Assembly (NCBI GenBank): GCA_964534765.1
Contig: CAZHRJ010000012.1
Coordinates: 1 to 35,619, forward strand
Length of the DNA: 35,619 bases
DNA from: CAZHRJ01 sp964534765
GTDB taxonomy: Bacteria > Lindowbacteria > 2-12-FULL-62-27
Reading direction: 5' to 3'
The notes under the pieces were generated by a model. The model had not been told where the DNA came from. It made no database searches and saw nothing but the letters and a program-made list of their open reading frames with translations. Shown in pieces: positions 24,733 to 32,007 of the stretch (its first letter is position 1; each line of letters starts with the position of its first letter). The position numbers and the translations under genes were made by a program.

Positions 24733-25805
24733 ATCCCAATATTCGGGGGATGACACCCTATGCGCCGCCGGCGCGAAGCGGGCATGGCCGCGCAATTTCT
24801 CTCGACGCGAATGAAAGCCCCTTTGATCTTCCGCGGCGGCTGAGAACCCGATTCATTCAAAAAGTCCGGTCGCTCGTCTTCAACCGATATCCGGACGGCC
24901 CATCCACCGAGCTTCGATCGGCCCTGTCCGCTCGGCTGGGTCTGCCGGCCGACTGGATCGTCGCGGGGAGCGGTTCGGACGAATTGATCGGCTACCTGAT
25001 AGACGCCGTCGCTCCTCCGGGCGGGACGGTCGTCGTTCCCGATCCGACTTTTGTCATGTACGAGCGGCTGGCGAAAATCCGCGGCGCGAGGGTGAAAAAG
25101 CTTCCGCTCGACGGCCAGTTCGATCTGGATTCCGGTGTTTTCCTGAACCCGCGTCTTCTTAAAACCGCCGCTCTATGGTTTTTCGCGTATCCGAACAATC
25201 CGACCGCGAACTGTTTTTCAGAAATTGTCCTTCGGCAGATCCTTCGGCGGGCCGGAGGCGTCGTGGTCATTGACGAGGCCTATGTCGATTTTTCGGGTAA
25301 GACGTTTTTGCCGGAGGTGCGGCGATATCCAAACCTTGTGATCCTCCGGACATTCTCAAAAGCGCTCGGCATCGCGCTTGGCCGGGTCGGCCTCGCCATC
25401 GCGCATCCGCGCCTGACAAAACTATTGAACACCGTGCGCCTGCCCTACAATCTGTCGGGTCTTTCCCAGGCGCTCGCGCTGACCACGCTGGAGTGCGAGC
25501 CTGACATTGAGAAAAACATCCGGACGATTCTATCCGAACGGGAAAAACTCCTTCGGCGATTCGCCCATTCCTCGCTCTTCAGTCCCTGCCAAACGGACGC
25601 CAATTTTATTCTGGTCCGGGTCTTCGGGGAAGCCAAAAAAGTTTTTGAATTTCTCAGGTCGCGCGGTATACTCGTCAAGATGTTCAGGGAACCGAATCTT
25701 CGGTCCTGCATCCGGATCACAGTCGGGCGGCCGGCGGAGATGAACAAACTCCACGCGGCGCTTGACCAGTTGGAGAAACGAAAATGGCGCGAGTCATCCA
25801 GATAG
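24729..25805 (+). CDS. hisC: Histidinol-phosphate aminotransferase
   Basis: A PLP enzyme that transaminates imidazole-acetol phosphate to histidinol phosphate. From the ATG at 24729 (ATGA overlap with hisD) it is 358 aa, the normal length. Landmarks are the N-terminal LDANESPFD (25-33), AGSGSDELIGYL, FFAYPNNPTAN (151-161), VVIDEAYVDF and RTFSKALGIALGRVG with the PLP lysine at Lys211. A longer reading from 24678 only adds residues overlapping hisD. Its last 22 bases overlap hisB, so hisD, hisC and hisB are translated in a coupled chain. Confidence 0.95.
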   Translation: MNPNIRGMTPYAPPARSGHGRAISLDANESPFDLPRRLRTRFIQKVRSLVFNRYPDGPSTELRSALSARLGLPADWIVAGSGSDELIGYLIDAVAPPGGTVVVPDPTFVMYERLAKIRGARVKKLPLDGQFDLDSGVFLNPRLLKTAALWFFAYPNNPTANCFSEIVLRQILRRAGGVVVIDEAYVDFSGKTFLPEVRRYPNLVILRTFSKALGIALGRVGLAIAHPRLTKLLNTVRLPYNLSGLSQALALTTLECEPDIEKNIRTILSEREKLLRRFAHSSLFSPCQTDANFILVRVFGEAKKVFEFLRSRGILVKMFREPNLRSCIRITVGRPAEMNKLHAALDQLEKRKWRESSR

Positions 25806-26431
25806 TCCGCCAGCCCCTGCGAAGGGCGGCGTTGGAGAGGAAAACCAAGGAAACGTCCGTGCGAGTTTCACTGACCATCGAGGGCAAGGGATCCTATCTG
25901 ATCGACACCGGGATGGGGTTTTTCGATCACATGCTCGAGACCTTCGCCAAACACGGCCTCTTTGATTTACAGGTCCACGCCACGGGCGACCTGCGTGTCG
26001 ATTTTCATCACACCGTCGAGGACATCGGCCTGGTTCTCGGCCAGGCGATCCGGCAGGCGATGGGAGACAAAAAGGGCATCGTCCGATTTGGATGCGCGAC
26101 GATTCCGATGGATGAGTCCCTGGCCGAATGCGTGATCGATCTTTCCGGCCGCCCGGTGCTTGTCTATGATGTCGATCTCGGCGCCGATGGCCGGACGCAA
26201 CGCGGTCCCAAGGACGAGCGGGTCGGTGATTTTCCGGTGTCGCTTATCCGCGAATTCTTCGAGGCATTCTCGACTTCCTCCGAAATGACGCTGCATCTCA
26301 TTCTCCGGCGCGGCCGAAATGCGCACCACAGTATCGAAGCCCTCTTCAAGTCCATCGCGAGGGCGCTTCGGCAGGCCGTCGCGGTCGACCCGCGGATGCT
26401 CGGAGTTCCGTCCACCAAAGGTGTCCTTTAA
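25784..26431 (+). CDS. hisB: Imidazoleglycerol-phosphate dehydratase
   Basis: Dehydrates imidazole glycerol phosphate, the sixth step of histidine synthesis, with two Mn ions per site. The 215-aa protein is the monofunctional form without the phosphatase domain found in enterics. The metal motifs are GFFDHMLETFAKHG, VDFHHTVEDIGLVLG and, in the second half, RNAHHSIEALFKSIARALRQA. A GGAG site lies about 10 bases before the ATG at 25784, inside hisC. The first 20 residues (ARVIQIVRQPLRRAALERK) extend slightly beyond the usual family start. Because this HisB lacks a phosphatase, a separate histidinol-phosphatase is needed. The PHP-domain gene at 33997 is one possibility but looks more like the TrpH/YciV type. 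Confidence 0.95.
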   Translation: MARVIQIVRQPLRRAALERKTKETSVRVSLTIEGKGSYLIDTGMGFFDHMLETFAKHGLFDLQVHATGDLRVDFHHTVEDIGLVLGQAIRQAMGDKKGIVRFGCATIPMDESLAECVIDLSGRPVLVYDVDLGADGRTQRGPKDERVGDFPVSLIREFFEAFSTSSEMTLHLILRRGRNAHHSIEALFKSIARALRQAVAVDPRMLGVPSTKGVL

Positions 26432-27071
26432 GAAGGAATCCATTCCAACTCCCAGCGTAGCCCTGATCGACTACGGCGCGTCGAATCTGCGCAGTGTCGA
26501 AAAAGCGCTGGAGTCGGCCGGCGCGCGCGTGACGAGGGTATCGGCCGGCCGGGAATTGGCGCGGCCGGACGTGATTGTGGTTCCGGGCCAGGGGCATTTT
26601 GGCCGGTCCATGGAGGAGATTCGTCGACGGGGATTTGAAGGTGCGCTTCGGGAAAAAGTCCTGGCCGAAAAAATTCCGTACATCGGGATTTGCATCGGAT
26701 ATCAGATCCTGTTTGAGGAAAGCGAAGAGGCGCCCGGTGTGAAGGGGTTGGGCTGGCTGGAAGGCCGGGTGGTTCGGTTTCGGGGCCATCTAAAAATTCC
26801 CCACATGGGATGGAATGAAATCAGACCGGTCGCCGTCGAAGACGAGCACCCCGCGATCGGCGCTCAGCCGGCCTTCTTCTATTTCGTTCACAGCTATTAC
26901 CCGGCGCCGACAGACTCCTCCATCGTGATCGCCACGTGCGACTATGGATCCACCTTTGCCTGCGCGGTATCCCGCGAAAACATTTTTGCCGTTCAGTTTC
27001 ATCCGGAAAAAAGCCAGACCGCCGGCCAGGCGCTGATCCGGGCCATACTGCAATCCCGTCAGGCAAAATAG
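26421..27071 (+). CDS. hisH: Imidazole glycerol phosphate synthase, glutaminase subunit
   Basis: Supplies ammonia from glutamine to HisF. I start at the GTG at 26421 (216 aa, 11-base overlap with hisB), since no ATG exists between there and the first conserved strand VALIDYGASNLRSV; the longer reading back to 26319 is out-of-frame hisB sequence. The glutaminase triad is Cys91 (GICIGYQ), His194 and Glu196 (QFHPEKSQ). The oxyanion region reads VVPGQGHFG where PGVGAF is usual. HisF, HisA and HisI/E, its usual neighbours, do not follow; ftsY starts 4 bases after its stop. Confidence 0.93.
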   Translation: MSFKKESIPTPSVALIDYGASNLRSVEKALESAGARVTRVSAGRELARPDVIVVPGQGHFGRSMEEIRRRGFEGALREKVLAEKIPYIGICIGYQILFEESEEAPGVKGLGWLEGRVVRFRGHLKIPHMGWNEIRPVAVEDEHPAIGAQPAFFYFVHSYYPAPTDSSIVIATCDYGSTFACAVSRENIFAVQFHPEKSQTAGQALIRAILQSRQAK

Positions 27072-27075
27072 AACC

Positions 27076-28002
27076 ATGGCAATCGATCAACAGGTCATCC
27101 ACTTTTTCAAGCGGGCGCTGACGAAAACTCGGGAACTCATCCGGGACGCGTTTTCCGCCGAAATGCCGGAGGAGGTTCTGGCCGGGCTGGAGGACCGCCT
27201 GATTCTGGCCGATGTCGGACCGGACACCACACATCGGATTCTGGAGGATCTGAAAAAATCGCGGCCCGGGACGGCCGACTCGACGACGGGCTCTATCGTC
27301 GAGATCCGGAGAAAATTAGCGGAAATTCTGAGAAACCTATTTTGCGGCAATGGCGAAATGACTTTCGCCCCCCAGCCGCCCACCGTATGGTTCCTGCTCG
27401 GAACGAACGGTTCCGGCAAAACCACCACGGCGGCCAAACTGGCCCACCGGTACCGGATCGAGTCCCGCCAGACGGTCCTGGTCGCGGCCGACACGTTCCG
27501 GGCGGCGGCGATCGATCAATTAAAAATCTGGGCCGGCCGCGCTGGGGTGCCCTGTTTTTCCATGCGGGATGGCGCCCACCCTGCCGCGGTCATCTTCGAC
27601 GCGCTCTCCAACAAACAGATCCGGTCATCCGATCTCGTCATCGTCGATACCGCCGGAAGGATTCACACCAAACTGTCTCTCATGGAAGAATTGTCGAAGA
27701 TGATCAAAAGTTGCGACAAAGCCGCGCCGGGCGCCCTGACTGAAAAACTTCTTGTTCTCGACAGCACAACCGGCCAGAACGCGATCGCCCAGGCCAGGAG
27801 TTTTCACCAAAGTTTGAACCTGACGGGATTCATCGTCACCAAGCTTGATGCGTCCGCTAAAGGCGGATTTCTGCTGGCTCTGGCCGTGGATCTGCCGGAC
27901 GTTCCGGTCAAGTGGATCGGCATGGGTGAAGGGATTGAGGATATGGCCCCCTTTGACCCGGCCGCGTTCGTCGAGGGGCTGATCGGAGGAGAAACCGGCT
28001 GA
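27076..28002 (+). CDS. ftsY: Signal recognition particle receptor FtsY
   Basis: An SRP-family GTPase that docks ribosome-SRP complexes at the membrane. It has 308 aa: a short N domain (1-95), then the G domain with G1 GTNGSGKT (109-116), G2 DTFRAAA (139-145), G3 DTAGR (191-195), G4 TKLD (255-258) and GMGEGIEDMAPFDP near the end. The long acidic A domain of E. coli FtsY is absent, as in many non-enteric bacteria. In the usual G-A-D-P-A-A-V stretch the Asp is His (DGAHPAAV). The gene sits between hisH (4-base gap) and ribD, an unusual position. Confidence 0.95.
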   Translation: MAIDQQVIHFFKRALTKTRELIRDAFSAEMPEEVLAGLEDRLILADVGPDTTHRILEDLKKSRPGTADSTTGSIVEIRRKLAEILRNLFCGNGEMTFAPQPPTVWFLLGTNGSGKTTTAAKLAHRYRIESRQTVLVAADTFRAAAIDQLKIWAGRAGVPCFSMRDGAHPAAVIFDALSNKQIRSSDLVIVDTAGRIHTKLSLMEELSKMIKSCDKAAPGALTEKLLVLDSTTGQNAIAQARSFHQSLNLTGFIVTKLDASAKGGFLLALAVDLPDVPVKWIGMGEGIEDMAPFDPAAFVEGLIGGETG

Positions 28003-28016
28003 ACGTCTACGGGTGG

Positions 28017-29123
28017 ATGGCGAAAGCCCTGGATGAGGCAAAAAATGGACTCGGAGACACATCGCCCAACCCCGCCGTCGGCGCGCTTCTGGTCCACGGC
28101 GGCCGGGCTATCGGCCGCGGGTATCATCGGGTTTTCGGCGGGCCGCATGCGGAGGTCGAAGCGATCCGGTCCGTGAGGTCCGCGGACCTTGCGAAAATTG
28201 CGGCATCGACGCTGGTGGTGACGCTTGAGCCCTGTGATCATTTCGGGAAAACCCCGCCCTGTACCGGCGCGATTCTTCAAGCCGGAATCCGGCGAGTGGT
28301 CGTGGGAATGGCGGATCCCCATTCGATCGTGGCGGGCCGGGGGATACGGAAATTGCGCGCGGCCGGCGTGCGCGTCGATGTGTTGAACGATCCGGCGGCG
28401 CTGGCGTTTTATGCGCCCTATCGAACCTTTCTTATCCGGCGGCGCAGTTTCGTCACCGTCAAACTGGCTGTCAGCACGGACGGCAAAATAAGCGGCCACG
28501 GCCGGCGCTGGATTTCCGGGCCGGCGGCTCGGGCGGAAGTGCAGAATCTGCGGAGGACCGTTGACGCCATTTTGATCGGCAGAAATACCGCCGACGTGGA
28601 TAACCCCCGCCTGACCCTGCGCGGCCGGCGGCGGACCGCCAGGATTTTTCCACCCGCGCGAGTGGTACTGACCGCGTCCGGCACGCTGCGCGCACCGGCG
28701 CGCCTCAAGTTGTTGACGGACGGCGAGGCGCCGACGTTCCTCGTCACCGGCGCCGCGCGATCGAGGCGTATCAAAATTCCGGCGTCGGACTGCCGGATTC
28801 TCCCTGTGCCGGCGAATGCCGGCGGCCGGCTTTCCATTCCGGATGTTCTTCGAGTGCTGGCCAAACAAGGCGTGGTGCATCTTTTGGTGGAGGGCGGATC
28901 TCAAACCGTCAGCTCGTTTTTATCCGCCGGCGCGGTCGACCAGATGATCCTGTTCGTTTCTCCGGCCATTTGCGGCCCAACCGGACTCGACGCCTTTCTC
29001 GGCCGCTGTGGACCAGCCCGCGGCCGGCCGGCCGACTGGCGGCTAATCGAGCGGGCAAAAATTGGACCGGATTTCATGTTGCGATTTCGATCGTCCCAGG
29101 ACACGTCATGTTCAGCGGAATAG
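28017..29123 (+). CDS. ribD: Bifunctional riboflavin deaminase/reductase RibD
   Basis: Performs two successive riboflavin steps: deamination of the pyrimidine and reduction of its ribosyl side chain. The 368-aa protein has the N-terminal zinc deaminase (SPNPAVGALLV; His-Ala-Glu in GGPHAEVEAI; PCDHFGKTPPCTGAIL) and a C-terminal reductase domain (FVTVKLAVSTDGKISGHG, then LLVEGGSQTVSSFLSAG). The ATG at 28017 has no clear ribosome site and cuts the usual start of the first helix. An upstream in-frame CTG at 27999, overlapping the ftsY stop as CTGA and 8 bases after GGAGGA (27985-27990), would add LNVYGW and may be the true start. No FMN riboswitch fits in the gap. Confidence 0.93.
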   Translation: MAKALDEAKNGLGDTSPNPAVGALLVHGGRAIGRGYHRVFGGPHAEVEAIRSVRSADLAKIAASTLVVTLEPCDHFGKTPPCTGAILQAGIRRVVVGMADPHSIVAGRGIRKLRAAGVRVDVLNDPAALAFYAPYRTFLIRRRSFVTVKLAVSTDGKISGHGRRWISGPAARAEVQNLRRTVDAILIGRNTADVDNPRLTLRGRRRTARIFPPARVVLTASGTLRAPARLKLLTDGEAPTFLVTGAARSRRIKIPASDCRILPVPANAGGRLSIPDVLRVLAKQGVVHLLVEGGSQTVSSFLSAGAVDQMILFVSPAICGPTGLDAFLGRCGPARGRPADWRLIERAKIGPDFMLRFRSSQDTSCSAE

Positions 29124-29710
29124 TCCGGCATCAAGGGATTCTCCGCAGGGTTGATTTGGCCCGTGGAAGAGTAACGATTCAAGCGCCTGCGATTGCCCGG
29201 CACATGAAATCCGGGGATTCCATCGCCGTTGACGGCATCTGCCTCACCGTCGCCCGGAAGACCCGATATGGATTCACCGTCGACGTCACGCCCGAAACCA
29301 TCCGCCGGACCCATCTGCGGTTCTCATTCCCGGGATGGCGCGTCAATCTCGAGCCGCCGCTGCGGATGAAAGACCGCATCCACGGCCATCTCGTATTGGG
29401 CCATGTGGATGGTATCGGCATTGTCAAATCGACCGTCTGGCGCCGAAAAATCAGTCCCACCCGTTTGCGGCCACAACCAGCAAGGGTCTTGCAATTATTT
29501 GTCCCAAAACGACTTGTGAAATACCTCTCCGAAAAAGGATCGGTGGCGATCAATGGTGTAAGCTTGACGATAGCCAGGCGGTATGGCAGACTTCTGAAGA
29601 TCTCTCTAATCCCAGAGACTCTTCGCCGGACCAATCTTCGGTATGCGAGGCCCGGGATACGGGTGAACATCGAAGTGGACGTTCTGGCAAGATATGTCCT
29701 AGGCGTGTGA
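29108..29710 (+). CDS. ribE: Riboflavin synthase, alpha subunit
   Basis: Dismutates two molecules of dimethyl-ribityl-lumazine to give riboflavin. From the ATG at 29108 (MFSGIV, the almost invariant family N-terminus) it is 200 aa and overlaps ribD by 16 bases. The two tandem lumazine-binding barrels are visible as internal duplication: GDSIAVDGICLTVAR with PETIRRTHLRF (1-95), then GSVAINGVSLTIARR with PETLRRTNLRY (96-200). The linker in the second half (KSTVWRRKISPTRLRPQPARV) is longer and more basic than usual. A longer reading from 28970 runs inside ribD and is not supported. Confidence 0.94.
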   Translation: MFSGIVRHQGILRRVDLARGRVTIQAPAIARHMKSGDSIAVDGICLTVARKTRYGFTVDVTPETIRRTHLRFSFPGWRVNLEPPLRMKDRIHGHLVLGHVDGIGIVKSTVWRRKISPTRLRPQPARVLQLFVPKRLVKYLSEKGSVAINGVSLTIARRYGRLLKISLIPETLRRTNLRYARPGIRVNIEVDVLARYVLGV

Positions 29711-29723
29711 GGCGGTTGCAATT

Positions 29724-30971
29724 ATGGAGAAGCGTGCCTGTTCAACAATTGAGGAAGCGATATCGGACATTCGCGCGGGGCTGATGGTGGTCGTGATCGA
29801 CGACGAGGACCGCGAGAACGAGGGTGATCTGGTCATGGCGGCGGAGAAGGTGACGCCGGAAGCGGTGACTTTCATGGCGACCTACGGCCGGGGTCTGATC
29901 TGCGTTCCGATGCCGGCGAGGCGCTGTCAGGATCTGGGTCTGGATCTGATGCCGGAAAGTCCCGACCGGGACCGGCACCGGACGGCGTTTACGATTTCGG
30001 TTGACGCAAAAGCCGGCACCACAACCGGCATCTCCGCCCATGACCGGTCTACAACCATTCGAAAGCTATCGGACCGGGCTGCGAGCGAGTCGGATTTTAT
30101 CCGGCCGGGCCATGTTTTCCCATTGATGGCCCAGGCGGGAGGGGTATTGAAGCGCGCGGGTCACACGGAGGCGGCTGTGGATCTGGCGCGTCTTGCCGGG
30201 AGTTCGCCAATGGGAGTGATCTGTGAAATCATGAACGACGACGGCACGATGGCGCGCCTGCCCGATCTGGAGGCGTTTGCGCAGAAACACGATCTGCGGA
30301 TCATCACCATCCGGGATTTGATCGCCTTTCGCGCCCGCACGGAAAAGTTGGTTCATCTCATTTCCGAGGCCGGCCTGCCGACGCGGCATGGACAGTTCCG
30401 GTTGATGCTCTACAAAGACGACATTGAGGGGAAAGAGCATCTGGCCATCGTCAAGGGAGACGTGCGGGGCAAATCGAAGGTGCTGGTGCGTGTGCATTCG
30501 GAATGCATCACGGGCGACGTATTCGGGTCATCCCGATGCGATTGCGGCGCCCAGCTGAGCGCGGCTCTTGAGACGATCGAGTCTGAGGGGACCGGCGTGG
30601 TGTTATACATCCGGCAGGAGGGCCGGGGGATCGGGTTGGCGAACAAAATCAAGGCCTATGCGCTGCAGGACCAGGGACTGGACACGGTCGAAGCCAACCG
30701 GCAGCTGGGATTTCCCCCGGATTTGCGGGATTACGGTCTCGGCGCCCAGATCCTGGCCGATCTGGGTCTATCGACGATCCGGCTGCTGACCAACAATCCG
30801 AAAAAGGTGGTGGGGCTGAAGGGTTACGGTCTGGAGATTATCGAGCAGATTCCGATTCTGACCCGGCCGACGGAGGAAAACATGTCGTATTTAAGGACCA
30901 AAAAGGAAAAAATGGGCCATCTGATCGATCTGGATCTGGATTGGATTAATTCGAAGCACAAGGAGGTTTGA
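29724..30971 (+). CDS. ribBA: Bifunctional DHBP synthase / GTP cyclohydrolase II
   Basis: Provides both precursors of riboflavin: 3,4-dihydroxy-2-butanone 4-phosphate from ribulose 5-phosphate and the pyrimidine from GTP. The 415-aa fusion has the DHBP synthase domain first (VVIDDEDRENEGDLVMAAE; FTISVDAKAGTTTGISAHDR; GHTEAAVDLARLAG; to about 205) and GTP cyclohydrolase II second (RVHSECITGDVFGSSRCDCGAQ with three zinc Cys; YIRQEGRGIGLANKIKAYALQ; LLTNNPKKVVGL). Both halves retain their catalytic motifs. It follows ribE by 13 bases and precedes ribH by 6. Confidence 0.96.
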   Translation: MEKRACSTIEEAISDIRAGLMVVVIDDEDRENEGDLVMAAEKVTPEAVTFMATYGRGLICVPMPARRCQDLGLDLMPESPDRDRHRTAFTISVDAKAGTTTGISAHDRSTTIRKLSDRAASESDFIRPGHVFPLMAQAGGVLKRAGHTEAAVDLARLAGSSPMGVICEIMNDDGTMARLPDLEAFAQKHDLRIITIRDLIAFRARTEKLVHLISEAGLPTRHGQFRLMLYKDDIEGKEHLAIVKGDVRGKSKVLVRVHSECITGDVFGSSRCDCGAQLSAALETIESEGTGVVLYIRQEGRGIGLANKIKAYALQDQGLDTVEANRQLGFPPDLRDYGLGAQILADLGLSTIRLLTNNPKKVVGLKGYGLEIIEQIPILTRPTEENMSYLRTKKEKMGHLIDLDLDWINSKHKEV

Positions 30972-30977
30972 CACCCC

Positions 30978-31544
30978 ATGAAGCAGCGACAGAATCACGG
31001 GAAAAAAACGGCGGAACCGGAACAGCGCAAGGTTCCGAAGCGGAGTGCCCCGCCGCAGGCGGCGAAATCGCCGACGGAGGTATGGGGAACCAAAGTGGCG
31101 ATTGTGGTATCGCTGTACAATTCGGATATCACGGAGAAGCTGGCGAGCGGCGCGGCGGAGGTATTCCAGAAGGCTGGGGCGCAGTTTGATCGGTTTGACG
31201 TTCCGGGCGCTTTTGAAATCTCCGGTGTGGTCAGCCGGCTGGGCCGAAGCCGCCGGTATGACGGTCTGATCGCCATCGGATGTGTTGTCCGTGGGGAGAC
31301 CGAACATTATGATCTGGTGGTGGAACAGGTGCGGGAGGGCGTGGGTCGGCTATCGGCGGGAGGAGACGTTGCGGTCACGTTTGGCGTGCTGGCCGTGGAG
31401 AACCGCAAACAGGCTCTGGACCGCGCCGGAGGGAAATTGGGGAATTTGGGATCCGAGGCGGCGGAGGCTCTGTTGAAACTGATTGTCCTTTACCGCCGCA
31501 CCGCCCATCCGGCCCTGGCTCAGCCGGTGGCCGGTCACGCCTGA
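30978..31544 (+). CDS. ribH: 6,7-dimethyl-8-ribityllumazine synthase with N-terminal extension
   Basis: Condenses the two riboflavin precursors to the lumazine; family members assemble as pentamers or 60-mer capsids. The core begins near residue 37 (VWGTKVAIVVSLYNSDIT) and has DVPGAFEISGVV, IGCVVRGETEHYD, with the catalytic His in the last motif, and FGVLAVENRKQALDRAGG. At 188 aa it is about 30 residues longer than usual because of a basic, Pro/Lys/Arg/Gln-rich N-terminal extension (MKQRQNHGKKTAEPEQRKVP onward). No ATG, GTG or TTG occurs in frame between the extension and the core, so the extension appears genuine. AGGAGG lies just upstream of the ATG. Confidence 0.94.
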   Translation: MKQRQNHGKKTAEPEQRKVPKRSAPPQAAKSPTEVWGTKVAIVVSLYNSDITEKLASGAAEVFQKAGAQFDRFDVPGAFEISGVVSRLGRSRRYDGLIAIGCVVRGETEHYDLVVEQVREGVGRLSAGGDVAVTFGVLAVENRKQALDRAGGKLGNLGSEAAEALLKLIVLYRRTAHPALAQPVAGHA

Positions 31545-32007
31545 TTCGTTTTCCGCCGACCGGCCGGCCGGCCATGCGACCGGCCGGCATCTGGCCCGGA
31601 CGCTGGCTGTCCAGGCGCTGTACGCCGCGGATATCAAAGGCGAGGGATCGGACCCGATATCGGAGTTGGAACATCTTCTGACGCTGGAATCAGCGGCCGA
31701 TCGCCCAGTGGAGAAGGCGGTAGGGTCCTATACAAGGGATTTGTTATCGGCCGTCGCCTCCTGTGAGTCGGCGGTCGGATCGATCCGGGAGGTTCTTTCG
31801 ACCTGGTCATACGAGCGCTTGACGCCGGTCGAACGATGCATTCTGCGTGTGGGTCTGGCGGAGTTGGACGGCGATCTAGGGGTGCCGCCGATTGTGGCGA
31901 TCGACGAGGCCATATTGTTGGCCAAGGAATACGGCACAAAAAATTCGGAGAAATTCATCAATGGCGTTCTGGACGCGATTTATAAAAAGAAAAAGTCCTC
32001 TACTTGA
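31483..32007 (+). CDS. nusB: Transcription antitermination factor NusB
   Basis: NusB binds boxA RNA with NusE/S10 to assemble antitermination complexes. The core is clear: GRHLARTLAVQALYAADIKGEG (near 33-54), YTRDLLSAV, RLTPVERCILRVGLAEL and VPPIVAIDEAILLAKEYGTKNSEKFINGVLDAIYK (to the end). The N-terminus is uncertain. The only canonical start codon before the core is a TTG at 31483, which gives 174 aa and a 62-base overlap with ribH; its first 30 residues show no family similarity. A non-standard start nearer 31570 is possible. The next gene starts 47 bases before its stop. Confidence 0.88.
   Translation: MSFTAAPPIRPWLSRWPVTPDSFSADRPAGHATGRHLARTLAVQALYAADIKGEGSDPISELEHLLTLESAADRPVEKAVGSYTRDLLSAVASCESAVGSIREVLSTWSYERLTPVERCILRVGLAELDGDLGVPPIVAIDEAILLAKEYGTKNSEKFINGVLDAIYKKKKSST

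Noticed and set aside
27963..28016. FMN riboswitch upstream of ribD
   Set aside because: The gap after ftsY is 14 bases and the preceding bases are coding; no RFN-type conserved segments are visible.
28418..28904. Long antisense reading frames through ribD and many other genes
   Set aside because: They are rich in Arg, Pro, Ala and Ser, lack motifs and ribosome sites, and are the expected shadows of GC-rich genes with third-position bias.
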